In this document: piece after piece, positions 43,251 to 55,917 of the stretch | How the letters are laid out: every line of letters starts with the position of its first letter | How positions within the stretch are numbered: the first letter of the stretch is position 1 | NCBI GenBank assembly: GCA_050084515.1 | Contig: CM114272.1 | Location: 22,444,001 to 22,508,000, forward strand | DNA length: 64,000 nt | Direction of reading: 5' to 3' | Source of the DNA: Blasia pusilla | Taxonomy: Eukaryota > Marchantiophyta > Marchantiopsida > Blasiales | Program-made: the position numbers and the translations under genes | Notes under the pieces: generated by a model | What the model was told of the DNA's origin: nothing | Databases searched by the model: none | What the model saw: only the letters and a program-made list of their open reading frames with translations

Positions 43251-46200
43251 TGTTGCAATTGAAGTACAGATCGTGCAGACCTACCTACATGTCTAGGATA
43301 CGATTGCCCAAGCAATTAATTTAGAGGCAATCGTATTCGTAGACACATGGACGGGGCTCTCGTATATGAGCTCGTGGCCGATCAAGCTTCCGAGCTCTAA
43401 GAAGCTTGGCATGCTGACGGCCGCACCACATAACTCAAAACTCATTGAACAATGTCACATCCCGCAACGAGGCAGCAGGCGTATGATATTACCAATCCGC
43501 AGTTCTCATATACCCCTCTTTCGAGAATTAAAATTCTTAATCCTAATGAGTCTCTTGACGGAGTGATCATGGGGTGGTTGCTTAGGTTTCCACATTTGCT
43601 CCCTAGAGCTGGGTCGAGGGAGCAAACCACGAGAATACGGATAATGCATATGGCAAACCACGAGAATCCCACAATTAGTCGAGACGTGAAAAGTTGTCGC
43701 GACTGTTCTACATGAGGAAGAAGTCATCGAGTGATGAAGATCTACTGTGAGTTCATATTTCGGTCGCCACGCGCATTGTGGAAGTGATTGGACTTGTATC
43801 GTCCAATCACTCATTCTATCATATGTGAATTCAATCTAATCCAATTAATCTCAACTTCTGGATGCAAAGGCGGAGACTTTGATTGATCAGTTCTCAGGAA
43901 CTGATCGGTAGTCGGATGACGTCCCCCTCCCACGAATAATTTAACAGCTGGTTTACGAAGTTCGAGTCTCCTGGAGTAAGAAGAAATTTAAACAGGAAGC
44001 CACATCTCTGAGATGGATTATTGCGCAAATGTGAATACAAGCGATCCTTGGAATGGAATGAGCGCCTGTCATCCAGGTTATAAATCTCCACCAGGTAGAG
44101 GAGCTGATTACTAGTGCAATCATAGGACTCATCTTGAGGCGTCAGCGACCTAATCACCTAAAGAGCACAATTGCGTCAGGACAATGGACATCACTGACTG
44201 ATTCAAGTTCCTGATTCATTCATGAACACACAATGACATGAACGTACCAATTTGAAAATAGGCTAGTACTCATGGTGTGCACGAGTTCTCCCACGCTCTG
44301 AACCATCTGTTGAGCTGCTACTGTCAGGCATTTTGAATCCCGAGTGTTGTCATTGCAAAGGGTGAATCTCTGCAGACTTGAAGCTTGTTCCAAGAGTCGC
44401 AAGTACATGTGAAATTGTTAAATATTTCCTGCACCTGAAACTACAGGAAACCTCAAATCAAGTGACCTAGTTATATAGCCGTAAGCTTCACCTCTTCTCC
44501 GAAATTTCAATCGGGCCGGTTCTCAGGTCCCCCGAGAATTACCGATCCGCCATCTTGACAAGTAAGCAAATATCACCTCGACAACAGTCCGCACGAATCC
44601 ATCCATCGATCGATCACCCGTGCACGGCAGGAATCAAGGCGTGACTCCAGTATTCTAAGACTCTAAGTTGTTCTAGCCGATAAGTTCGGTTACTTCTCTT
44701 TTCTTTATTATCCCGAGCGGCGAACGTTCCTTCAAGACCCTTAGCTAGTATCTTGACGCCAGGCTAGGGTTTTTCCTTTCTATGTCGACTTCATGTCTGT
44801 GTGCGGATACGAGCAGGTGCCCTCGATCAATTGAGCTCGAAGACATGTCTTCTAAACATTAATTTCTTTTCTCCTCCCCGCCCATGATTTTGCGCACTGG
44901 AATGGAAGCCGTAAAGCAACCGATCTAGGGATATCCGTGGTCTTCCTGATGGCGGTGTCTCGTTTCTGGACCTCTGAACGATTAATATTCCAGTGCATAG
45001 ATCTCCGACTGGTGGTCCCGCACAGAAAGAATTAAAGCTTAGCCGTGGAATGGGAGTCGGGATATACATATTGTAGACATATTTTTTTATATATTTCTCT
45101 ACTCCACATTAATTACAACTGCGCGCATGCACTTGTCAACATCGCGCGGAGGAGTTCACGATTGATGGACAGGTATAATGCCCACAATTCGGTGCAAGAA
45201 GTCAGTTAGATTGATGTACGATGGGTCGAGTGAAGCTAGCTCGATCACGGATACATATCTATATTTTATTACTAAATTATAAATGTAGCATCCATCACTT
45301 TGCCTCACAAGCTATCTATCGAGCTCGATCCAATGTATTCAATCAGCACTCTGTTGTAACGCTAATTATAGACGACTGTCGGTTGCAATATTACCCAAGT
45401 GAACGTAGCTCTGGACCTTAGCGAACGTAATATACCTCCTCAATCAATGATTCGAAGCTATACAGACAGCCTGACAGTCTAACACGGCAACAGGACTTTT
45501 ACATTGTTTCTTAATTCACCGCCACAAGAATAGAAAAGGTAGTTCGAGCTAAGGAAATCAATCGATATATGGCAAGGATTGGAAATCTTAAAATGAAGCC
45601 ACGCATCTTTCGATCCGATCCAGATTTTCGGACACTTCATTCCTAGGCTTGTAGAATCGAGCTGTATGTACATTTATCTACAAGAATTCCTCCCAAAGAA
45701 TCGATCTCTTGGTCTGAATCTGGAAAAGTTTTGAGCTGACGCGATCGATCGAGCTAGCTGACTCATGTGCGAATTTTATTTGACGATCGATCCCTATGCA
45801 GTTACCGTGGTTCCTCATTTTAGCTATGGAGCTGAGGTGAGAGCATTCGATGGATCGGACACCGGTTCGAACCCCCTGACATGATCGAATCGAGACACCG
45901 GTTCTTACTCGTGTGGATCGATCAGACCCTCACCGGGAACGACCAGGGCACTTAAAAAGAAGCATATTTTTTGAGTTCCGGACTTCCTGAACGATGGATA
46001 GATCAAAACTCAAGATCTACAATCAGCTAGCTCGTCAAAGCACGGCCCAATCCACCATCTACTTAGCTAGTAAGTGTATAGGCCTCGATCAATATATCGA
46101 TGCATTCTAATCCTCAGAGACCGGAAACATTTCTGTTTCGGACGAGATGGAAAGAATGGAGAGCGGTGGCGGCCGAAGTCCGAACGAGCGGATTCGCTTC

Positions 46201-46619
46201 AGCTGGAGCGGCTTTTCTAGAGGAGAGCGCTGTCGTTGTGGTCAGGAAAGTGGATGTCTCGTCTCCTCTAGCCCTAGATCGATAAAACGTGCATGAGATT
46301 TAGATTCGTTCAAGTTCCGGAGCACTCTTATCGTGGAGCATCATCACAGGTGCATAAGTGAGACGATTCTGGGAAGGCAGGTCCGAAATCGGAGATTTTG
46401 ACTGCAACGGGAAGATTTCTTGTCGGTTCGTTGCGGTTGATCACTAAAAAATGAAGCTCGATCCATCATCCGTTCACACTGACCGTCGCCCGAAGGCAGT
46501 AATCTTGAACTCGAGCGCGTAAAACCATAAATCACACAAGTCGAGTTCGAGATGATACTCCTGAAGGTCATGGCTGGCAGATGCGCGAGCACGAGCTAGA
46601 GCCACACACCACCGCTACT
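43251..46619. other. Intergenic region, no gene recognised
   Basis: Unique sequence with many gatcgatc words. A tRNA-like B-box at about 45864-45875 is discussed among the rejected items. No conserved coding segment is seen. Confidence 0.45.
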
Positions 46620-47190
46620 ACAAGAAGAGCATCCATGAGTGCTCAAGCACAGCTCACCGTTAAAGCGGGCTGCCACTGCAGCTTTCCTTGGTTGATCCAG
46701 TGCTCAATGCAAAGAACGAACGGAGCGTCGTGAGTCGTGGGACTTTCAGAAACAGTTCAAGGCCGCGACGCCATAGCCATTCTGGAGGTTCGATGAATGA
46801 CGATCTACACCCACACACTTCTCCTACCACTACACAGCTTCAGCGCTTCAGCACCGATCGCGACTGAGGCTCGCGGCTACCTCAGGTTCGAGTAATAAGG
46901 GGGCGCGCGCAGTGTGAAGAACGGCGAGAGTCGTGGGAGACACACATACTCAAGAAGCTGAGGATGCCATAGCCGGCGGGTCATGAGAGTTTCGGGAGGT
47001 TCAGTGGATGACGAGCTTCAGGCCCCAAGCATCTGAGCATCTAAGCATCAATCTCGATTGAAGCACACGACTGTTGCTGCTGCTCTGACTGGTTAATGAT
47101 GTACTCTGTGAGCGCACCATCGTGGGATGCAAACATACTTAAGAAGGTGACGACGCCATAGCCAGCGAGTGCGCCATGCCGCTGCGAGCG
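46620..47190. repeat. Three diverged modules with a shared core
   Basis: A core like gacgccatagcca recurs near 46767, 46965 and 47150, each time preceded by an aagaagctga- or ttcaaggccg-like stretch and a gtcgtgggag-like stretch 40-60 bp earlier. Spacing is roughly 185-200 bp. They look like old, imperfect duplications. Confidence 0.5.
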
Positions 47191-47668
47191 CTCGGATTGG
47201 CTCTAATCCAGCGTGTTTAGCATTAATTATCAAGTTTAATTGCGCGACTCCAGATTAGGTGACAAGAGAAATCCGCGCCGGCCTCGTACCTAAACGTCCC
47301 GCAGCCTTCACGGTACAGACCTGACCGGAGGAGGGTATACGAGACGAAAGTAGCGCCAGGGATGTCAGGACTGCATGGCGGATTAGGACTAACTCAGGAG
47401 TGTAAGTGATCCTAGTTAAGTAAGTAAATAATTTTATAAGTCAAATTTCCAGACCTAGAAGTGCGACACGACAGTAACTCTATTTATTTTTTCCACTTCC
47501 GGACGAGTTCAAGGGATGCCTCTACGAAGGCTACAATAATCGGAATCCTTTTTTAAATGGAAGATTTCAAAGTCGCAAAAGCTAACACCCCTACGTCCAT
47601 TAATTCACTTTCAAGAGCTTGACAGGTTCTCCCTTAGGCTTATCATTCACGCTTATAGCAGGTAGTTC
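47191..47668. other. Intergenic, nothing recognised
   Basis: Unique sequence without motifs. Confidence 0.4.

Positions 47669-47701
<33 letters not shown>
47669..47701. repeat. (GATT)n microsatellite
   Basis: About eight perfect tetranucleotide units. Confidence 0.95.
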
Positions 47702-47702
<1 letters not shown>

Positions 47703-49669
47703 ACATGTATTTACGTCGAGTACTTAGTTGGCAATCCTTGCAAGATTCAAGATTCCTTCCAACTTTTCTTCCGATGGGTCATGCATGCCACTGGAGTCAC
47801 GAACATAGATTACTAATTTACTACTATTGATTGATCAACTTTCCGGTCGTGGCCGCAATGTCGCTCGCTTGCTCGACGGTTCCTAAATTAGTTAGTCACG
47901 CTTTTCTTTCTTGATGGGCTTCCATCCCCGTTTAAGCAATGATCGTCCTAGCATCATTTGCTAAACTTCCCCATAGACCGTGGCAGTGTCTCCCTGCTCT
48001 GTTCCGGTCCCAACTCCACAAGTCGATCCGTGAGCATTCGTCACGGTCGCCATGCGTCACGGGTTCTCATTCACTTCGCGTTATTTTCGTGACGTATGTA
48101 CATATATTACCCAGCTATAGATATATGGTGGTCTGTCTGTACGCGCTTCAGGATCGGGGCAGTGGAATTGTGGGAAGGCCTGGATGGTGACGACGTGAAC
48201 TTAAATGCGAAATGAAAGGAAAATATGTGAAAGCCCCTCGGGCTCTATGGCGGGCTCGAGTTGATATGAGTCACTCGTTGCATAGGCTTGTGAATGGAAA
48301 GTTGCACTTGCTACCAGAGAAGCAGTCCTACTGTTTCACACTTGTGTACATATTTATAAAATCACAATGACGTGAACGTAATTAAACGATAGATCGGCTG
48401 AGTAGATCGACCAGTCTTCTAATAAGCCGTCTGCGAATCGATCCATTCAGTTCAGCTCGAATTGATCTGTCGAGACTCTCCTGAGCTTGCAGTTCCTTAA
48501 GCTAAAGTGCTTGCTTGCATCGACCGATCAGAAGCAGCCTAAATATTCTGCGAATTGTCGTCAATGGTCATCCGTACCATGTTCTCGATCGTTGGAACTC
48601 GAAGCTCGTCAAGGTTCACTTCAAGTGACAGTCTCTTCAGACCTGCACATGATAGATACTACATCTATCACTTCAATCAAAGCACCATGCGTAGTACTAA
48701 AGATCGATCCGGCTAGTTGAACATAATCCTCTGTGTACATATGTTGATATTGAGCAATAGTTATTCAGTTAGACACGAGTCTAGAGACCTTGTTCCGTTC
48801 GCAAATGGGTTGTAGCTATAGTGATATCTCGAGATCCCATACGCAGGGCGATCACGGGCTCCAGGAGAGGAAGAAAAGCTCCATGATTTTTCATAATCTG
48901 GGTTTCCCCTAAAGCTGTCGCTTGAACAATGTCTGTCAAAGTTTCATACACGACCCACTGCTCAGTTTATCCAACTTCTTGAAAGGCGTTTGAAGTTGTT
49001 TTCATGTCAGTAGTTACATGAACATGTCATTCCATTTCAAACCCGTAGATATAGGACGTATCCATCCATTTTCACCCCCGAGTTTGGAACTAATTGAGTC
49101 ATTCGTACGTCTGTTGACCACAATTCGTAGTGCCGATGAATCGATTAATGGAGCCTTGCAATGGATGTTGAGAAGTGTATTTTGCAAGTTGATGCCGAAC
49201 TGAGGTAGCGGTCACGTAATCATTTTGGCTACAGCAGCTAGCCGTGGTAATTCCAGATCATGCGAAGGTTGCAAATTTGAGTTGAGGTTCTGCTTGGTCT
49301 GGCTCGAGCGGCGTGGACCGTTCATGTCTGATCAAGAAGCACAACAGGAAAGTGCAGCAGCAGAACAAATATGAGTGAGACATCAAGCTCTGTAGTGTTT
49401 GAGGACATCACAAGTAAACTGGAGCATTGCTTGAGACGAATTCGGTCGACAACACGTGGCATGAATTCCTAAGCAACTCGCGCAGGCTAGGTCTGAAATG
49501 AATGGGGTGTTAATGTGTCGAGGCAAGGCTCCATAGAATGAGTCATCGGCACCCGCCCCTTCATCTCGACCTACACTGATCGATTATAGTAAAACTCACA
49601 ATTCTCCAAGGCTCCCGGATGATCAATCTCTTCCACGGTCACCAGACTGTGGCCCTAACACTCTGGAGG
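47702..49669. other. Intergenic, no gene recognised
   Basis: Short open frames only, none with family motifs. Confidence 0.4.
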
Positions 49670-49720
49670 TAATATATATATATTTATATATATATATATA
49701 TATATATCTATATATATTTG
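49670..49720. repeat. (TA)n microsatellite
   Basis: About 50 bp of alternating TA with a few interruptions. Confidence 0.95.
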
Positions 49721-52700
49721 CATATGCATGCAATCACTATGAGCGCTGTGTGGTGTCGATTTTATTATTTCAAGTAAGAGATCTGCAAAACCACTTGGGA
49801 GTTTGACCTTCCTCCGACTGTTGCAACGTGAAACTTGAAGAAGTATATCTTTCGTTCCAACCGCTTGGCTGAAGCTTCGAGCCGAACGACACTACGCCGA
49901 TTCACTTCTTTCCGCGGGCACAGCTGCAGGGGAGGACCGAGGAATCGAGACCTGTCACTCTGCCCACGGACGTGGATCTATTCGCTGGATGTCGTATGAA
50001 ATGGTACATCTCCTCGGTAGCTGGGTAATATTCAAGCGTATACTGCCAATGGAGAGATGAAGTCACTCATCTACTACCGGCCGGGTTGACGTTCGATGCT
50101 AGTGGATAGTACCCCTCAGTTGTAGTCCACGAGGTTCTGAAATTTACCTTACTCTCGGTAGCTAGTTGATAGCACTGAAACTGGATCGACCAGAGCATGC
50201 AGTTCGAGCGAGCTCATGATTCATGAGTAGCTCGAGATGATTTACCAGGAGTTCTCGGGAAACTCCGTCCTCTGTGATCAGTCAGTAAAACTTACATGAT
50301 ATGGAGCGATCCTGGAGACTTCGATCTCCAGGTAGACGGTCACCGTGGTCATTGCGATCAGTTGCGATTTTGAGTGTATGGTCGATTGGGACGACTAGGT
50401 GGTCGAATTGAAGCATCGAGTGTACGCTGAAGTTTTCTTAATTCCAGGTCGGGGATCATCTCTTGGACTGGAGCAGGAGATCGATGGAGTGGAGTTACAC
50501 ATTACGTGTGAACCTCTCCGGATGCCATTTCGGTCGGGCCGAATCCCACCAAGTCACGATTCTCGAATGGGGAGTTCTCATCTGCGTGGGTGCGATCGTC
50601 CTTGTGGCGAGAGAGAGGAAGCTGGAGGATGCACGCATTCGATGATGGAGAACTACAAGATACAGAGGAGAGTTCATGAAGTCGTGGTCGGATGGATACT
50701 CTGAAGGAGTCGGCGTGCAGAGGAGAGCGAAGTAAGGAGAGGAAGCCGGCGGCAATGATCACATAAATTATGTACGCGAACTCCATGTGCGCGCGCGCAC
50801 TGCGCGGGCATCGAGAGTCCGCTCCAAAGCGAGAAGCTTCCAGATGAGGAAACGCCATTGATTAGGCGGTACTGAAGATTCCACCGGTCCGACCACTTGT
50901 CCTTACATCAGCTGCGTAGAATATTAATTCCAAGTTCTTGCAAACCTCATCTCACGCGCTTTCCTGATCGATCCGAGCCCGAGTAACACTATTGCCAAAT
51001 TCTCACTCTACTCTACTCCTTCCCCTTACTTCGCTTCTCCTTGGTCGACTTTCGCTCCAAATTAAAGCAAGCAGGACTCCGAAAAAGAACCGCAGCTGGT
51101 TAGCTGGCTGGATCGATCGCCCGAACCCAGTATTACTCTGCATCTATCCGTCTGCTCATCTGTGGCTGGGTTTACGAGAAAGAAAGGGCAGAGCTTTGAC
51201 CGAGCGGGTGTGGGCGGAAATGGCTACGCCAGGTGCCTGGCTCGGCTCGGGCCCAGGTGGGAATGGAACGGCCAGCTACGTCTACGACTACAGTCGTGAT
51301 ACACCGAGCCTAGCTAGCTAAGCTAGTACAGTTTCTCGATCTGTCTGTCGTGTCGACCTCATTCGTTCGCTCGATAAGAGAGAGAGATAGCTCCACAGGA
51401 TACCTTTCCATGAGCGCGTTGCAATCTCCTCTTTCTCAGCGGAAGCGTCTGTGATTGTCCGCAGATTCCACAGTAAGCGTCGGGGTTGGAAGGCGCGCGG
51501 GGGAAGGGGAGCGGGACTGGGGACGGGGCAGGACGGGCATAGAAAGCAGGGCACGGGGCAGAAACCCTAGAGGAACCGAGGCTTAAGTCGCTGGGGCAGG
51601 CCGAGAAGAGAGAGAGATAGACTTACGTAGGGAAACAGGAGAGTAGAGAAGAAGCGACGACGGTTTCAGGGAGGAGAGTGTGGGCTAGCAAGGCAGCACT
51701 TTTGACCAGGCCTGGCTTGCTCGCCGACCAGAACCAGGGATCGTGTGTCGAATTTCTCTGCCCTGAGGTGCACATTTTCCTGTGCGCATGCGCAGCGGGT
51801 GGGTTGACCAGTGGAGTGAAGGAAGGATCAACCAGGCGGCAAGAACTACGAGTTCGTTCTAGACAGTGAAAGAACCCCAGAGGTCGCGAAAACAGAGGAG
51901 GGCTGCGGCAGGACCGGAATCGCGCGGGCTGCCTGCCGTGGCCTAGCCGGCCTCTAGTGCGAAATCCCTACGCTGAGCGTCTGCAGTATATCTTTGCTAA
52001 TTCGGCATGATCGAGAGCATTGCGCGCCAGGCGACCATCCCACTCGCTGTGAGAAGGTCGACGGACGACTGCTCCAGTGCCGGATTCCAACGCCACATGA
52101 CGCTCCAGAGATTATGAGCGAGTGCACGCGCGTTGACGAGTGGATCTGAACCACACCACGACTGACGGGTGCGTAGCGGCTCGACTTTTTTGCCATAGAA
52201 ACAGACATCGCGATTTTGGATTCCTTCCTTCGCCTCAAGATTGCGCTCGCTCTGGCTCGATTGGCATATCTCACAGGGATCGCTCGAGGAGCGAGCGCGT
52301 CCTTCACGGGGGTTTGTTGAGCACTGACTGCTGGCCGGCCAGCTAGGTGCCAAGCTTCTCTGCTTTGGTCTGAAGCCGCCCAAGATTGCGACCCAGGGCC
52401 GACGAGGAATCTGGACAGCTATGGCGGGTCGATAACTCGTGCTTTCCACGAATGTCCGTACGCGTCGGTGCAAGTACCGGCCGGCGTATTTTCCGCTGAC
52501 CCTGTCAATCTTCCTCTTCATTATCCGCAGGCTTCCCCGGGTCGTAATACTGTCGACTGCTCTGCTTGCATGTGAAATTTTGGGATTGTACGCGGCCTTG
52601 TTCTCCGCCACAATTGCTATCTTCTCACTCGGAGTTCTCGAGATCCCGGAACGCCGCACCTTCAACTTCGCTTCCGTCGACACCCGACACCGGTCTTGAA

Positions 52701-52788
52701 ATTGTAGTCTAGTGGGCTGCTGGTCGAGCGACCTCTTCACCTCGAGATCTCTCGGACATCGATTGGTTTTGGGGTTGGCTCCCTCGCC
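49721..52788. other. Upstream region of the WRC gene
   Basis: No recognised gene. A 247-codon minus-strand opening (52740-51997) starts 48 bp from the WRC start codon in divergent orientation. A plus-strand opening at 52439-52699 with a hydrophobic stretch overlaps it. Neither shows known motifs. The last few hundred bases probably include the WRC promoter and 5' leader. Confidence 0.4.
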
Positions 52789-53694
52789 ATGTCGCCCAGG
52801 AAGACCCCCGGCCAGCAGGAGCCTGCGAATGGCAGACCCGATGATAAGCCCGACGCTGCAGCTGCGCTATCAGAGAATGCGACTATGAAGAAGGTCGATG
52901 CCGTGGGGGATATACCAATCCCTTGGAGGACAAGCAGGCGCTTGCAAGAAGCGACGTACCGATTGATTCAGGAGAGGTGAGTTCTCGAGTTCTTTGTAGA
53001 TCTTGCCTTTGTGATGGACGACGTCGCCCTTTTTGCGGAGGGAAGTAATCGAAGTTGCTTTGATTATCTGCGGGTGAATCATATTGACGATCTGTACGTA
53101 TGGAGCCACGACTCTTCTTCTCTTTTCATTCGTACACGTTACATAAATCCATTCGTATGTCAGTAGTAGTGGAACTTCTCGATCGGTCATCAATTCTTTG
53201 TTTGGGTGTACGCTGTTGTTGCCAGGGACCAGGGCGTACATGCGATTAACAATATGCAGACAATGAAGCAGAAACACCAACAGGGAGGAGCGTTGTTGAC
53301 CACGCGCTCCCTGAAGCGGGAGCAGTCGGATTCGGATCTGGAATCGGAGGAGTCTATCGCCGATGGGAAAGAGTCGATAGGTCAAAGTTGCTCGAGTAGG
53401 AAGAAGAGGAAGAAGGTTCACTTCAGTAATCCTCTTTTCGTTTACATAGGGGACCAAAAGCTGGGGGCATCGTCCCCCAGCAAATCAGAACAGACAGTAG
53501 TGTCAGAGGCATCGACAGCGCCGCGAAACTCGATCACTCCGCCCAAGCAGCCCATGTCATGCTTCGACCTGCTGTGTAACCACGTTGGCAGGAAAGGCTG
53601 GAGATGCTACAGGTCTTGCACAGAAGGCACATCCTTTTGTAACTTCCATCAGACCTCAGAAGCATCAATCGTCAGAATCTCCGTCTGTACTTGA
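52789..53694 (+). CDS. WRC zinc-finger protein, two exons
   Basis: Exon 1 is 52789-52976, intron 52977-53225 (gtgagt...gttgccag, 249 bp), exon 2 is 53226-53694. The join is in frame (Q-E-R-D-Q-G) and gives 218 residues. The start ATG has a G at -3 and the reading frame begins MSPRKTPGQQ. A basic cluster, SSRKKRKKVHF (about 131-141), is a likely nuclear-localisation signal. CNHVGRKGWRCYRSC and SFCNFH (about 178-202) fit C-x9-C-x10-C-x2-H exactly with the signature W-R-C, the DNA-binding WRC finger of plant growth-regulating factors. The QLQ domain that GRFs carry is absent, so it is a WRC-only protein, probably nuclear. A diverged relative lies 10 kb upstream on the same strand. Exon boundaries are inferred. 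Confidence 0.75.
52977..53225 (+). other. Intron of the WRC gene
   Basis: Consensus donor gtgagt after AG, and a T-rich tract with gttgttgccag as acceptor. Phase 2; removal keeps the frame open. Confidence 0.8.
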
Positions 53695-54059
53695 CGTTTT
53701 GCGGTCAATTACTGCGATCGATCGATCGGTAGGACATTCTTTTGTACAGATTGCAAGCTTTCGAAGTTTTATAGATTAATGCAATTTCGTCTTCAATCTG
53801 TTGTGGAGGCAATAATGAACAAAGCACTTGAAGCGATTTCCGCTCACCGTTCCCTTCGCGAAAAAACTGCTTTTAGCAAATTTGCTCTGGCAAACCAATC
53901 ACCCCCTCTCGAGCTCTAGACCGGAACATTGGATATCGACGTATTCATTGATACTGCCGTGGCTGGATTATGGTGTCCTCTTGACGGGGTACTCCATATA
54001 TGAGAACCCGGCTCATGGCTCGCAATTCCCTTGAGCAAGTTATAGAGCATGATTCTAAA
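53695..54059. other. Probable 3' region of the WRC gene
   Basis: No coding signal. Likely 3' untranslated and intergenic sequence; no clear polyadenylation signal can be singled out. Confidence 0.4.
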
Positions 54060-55330
54060 ATTATGAAATTGTGAAGGTGGGGATGAATGGAACCTCTGGT
54101 CACTTGTGCGAAATTTAGAGCAGAAAGAGTTGCAACAAACGCCAAAGTCAGTAAGTTCGTACAACCGGAGGTATTCGTCAAGTGAGAATTCTGGATGCTC
54201 TACCCAAAGCCATTAAACTCTAAAGCAATGGATTTGCCGGTCCCCGATCAGGTGAGATATATGGCCTTGTGGAGGGTTACATGGCTAAAAACTAAAAGCT
54301 CCGAAACAAAATTCGTCATGGAAAGCTCTCATACGAAGTGAGAGTCTCGCTCGTCTCAATGTAATTTGGTCCACTCCTAACTCCACCGCCATCCTTCCAT
54401 CCATCCAATTCACCATCACCGTGCAGTCAGGGTGCCCAATCTATGTCGAGAAGTTAAAGACTTGGCAGTACTTGATGATTTGAGTCTGTTCGCGAGGGCA
54501 AACTTCCGTCACTTCTTTTGACAGGCACTACGTGTAGAGTAGAAACTCTGCCACAGAAGCTGGCAGAGTATACCTTGGGTGGAAAAGGTCAAGGAGAGTG
54601 TCGGTGCGGCAAGGCTTCATACAGGACATGAACTATGGACCCCATTGACGAAGCAACAAAGAAAAAGACCGGCCTCTCTTTCCCTACTAATTGTGTATCT
54701 TGAAGAGCTCAAGAACTATTCGCCACCATCGAGAAGGTAGGAAAAAGGTCGAATCTTTCTCGATGGAATTCGTATCCTGAACCAGAGGAGTTCAAGTTTA
54801 GGATAGGAAGGAACAAGGAGAAAATACGGGAACACAAATAAAGCCCTGCATATCGTTGTGATTGTAGGGGTGTAACTTACGGCCACTATCTTGTCGAAAA
54901 TTTAAAGTCTACAGATATCCCCTGCGAAATTCAAAGCGAAACAACTTATGCTGAAATTAAAGATGACAAGCTGCTATCATTGGGCCTGGCCACTGTCTGG
55001 TGAAATTAGCAGCAGAATGAGTAACAACTCACGCTGAAATTGCAATTGCTAAGCTGGTATCTCCAGACCTTCCCTGAAATTCCTATTGCTACGAGAGTAT
55101 CACCAGATCAGCCATTATTCAGCCACTCGTTCCAAGTTTACAGCAGGAAGAGCAACAAAGTATTCACCTGAACTTCTTATTAGCAGAAAAATTACAGCGA
55201 CCATTGGGTCACCATGAAATTGCAATTGTTAAGTTGGTATGACAAGGGCTGCTTTTCAACCAGCTTCTGGTCGCTTGTGCGAAGTTTATAGCAGAAAGAG
55301 CCACAAGCGATGCTGGTGCTGCGACTCTAC
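54060..55330. repeat. Degenerate array of related short units
   Basis: Phrases recur with drift: cttgtgcgaa then agcagaaagag (54100 and 55270, weaker near 54995 and 55150), and ctgaaattgcaattg with ctggtatctccaga (near 55035, 55085 and 55215). Spacing in the right half is about 60-125 bp. This looks like an old tandem array. Confidence 0.5.
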
Positions 55331-55894
55331 GAGAGTTGTCTGTCTGATGCTTGTGGGGTCAGAATTCCGGTGAGGTAGATAGTGTATTATAATTAAAGAG
55401 TTTCCATGATCTCCGCACTACGACACTCCTCTGTTTGGTGAGCACTGACATGATATGAGAGGAGGAAGACTCCTTTCATGGGGTAATTTCTCTCAACATT
55501 CCTTCTCCTTCAGCAACCACTCTACACTGAGAGTCTCCCTCCTCTCATATGGGGATGGTAATTCTTCACGTCTTCCTCCTTCCCAACAGTCCATTGAAAA
55601 CCAGAGCGCGAGCATGTGGAGGGCGGGCCTCTATGGGTCTAGGACTACGACGGGCACTACTTAAAAGAAGAGAACTCTTTCTCTGGGGGACTTCCATCCC
55701 AATCAGGTACGTGCGGTAAAGAGCTTCTTGGTTCACACTTTGAACCTTTACTCTATAGGGTCAGCACTACGTGAGGGAGTGTCCCTCCCTCAGACGGTAC
55801 CCTCTCCACTTCTCCATCTTTCTCTAGCAACGTCCAACTGGGCACAGGGTATTTTGTGAGTAGGCTATGAAGGTACTACTTCGTGACTCTCTTT
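55331..55894. other. Possible worn duplication, no gene
   Basis: Two stretches, near 55530-55600 and 55770-55840, share gtctccctcc, ggtaattctt and ctcctt-like phrases at matching order. No coding motif is seen. Confidence 0.3.
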
Positions 55895-55917
55895 TCTCTC
55901 TCTCTCTCTCTCTCTCT
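55895..55917. repeat. (CT)n microsatellite
   Basis: About eleven perfect CT units. Confidence 0.95.

Noticed and set aside
43960-43985. aagttcgagtctcc resembling a tRNA T loop
   Set aside because: No matching D arm, anticodon arm or acceptor stem upstream.
45825-45885. tRNA-like sequence with a B-box (ggttcgaacccc) and a D-arm-like stretch
   Set aside because: The T stem would pair C with C at two positions and no acceptor stem forms, so it is not a tRNA gene. It could at most be a worn tRNA-derived fragment.
52439-52699. 86-codon plus-strand frame with a hydrophobic segment
   Set aside because: It lies in the WRC upstream region with no homology visible; a hydrophobic run alone is not enough.
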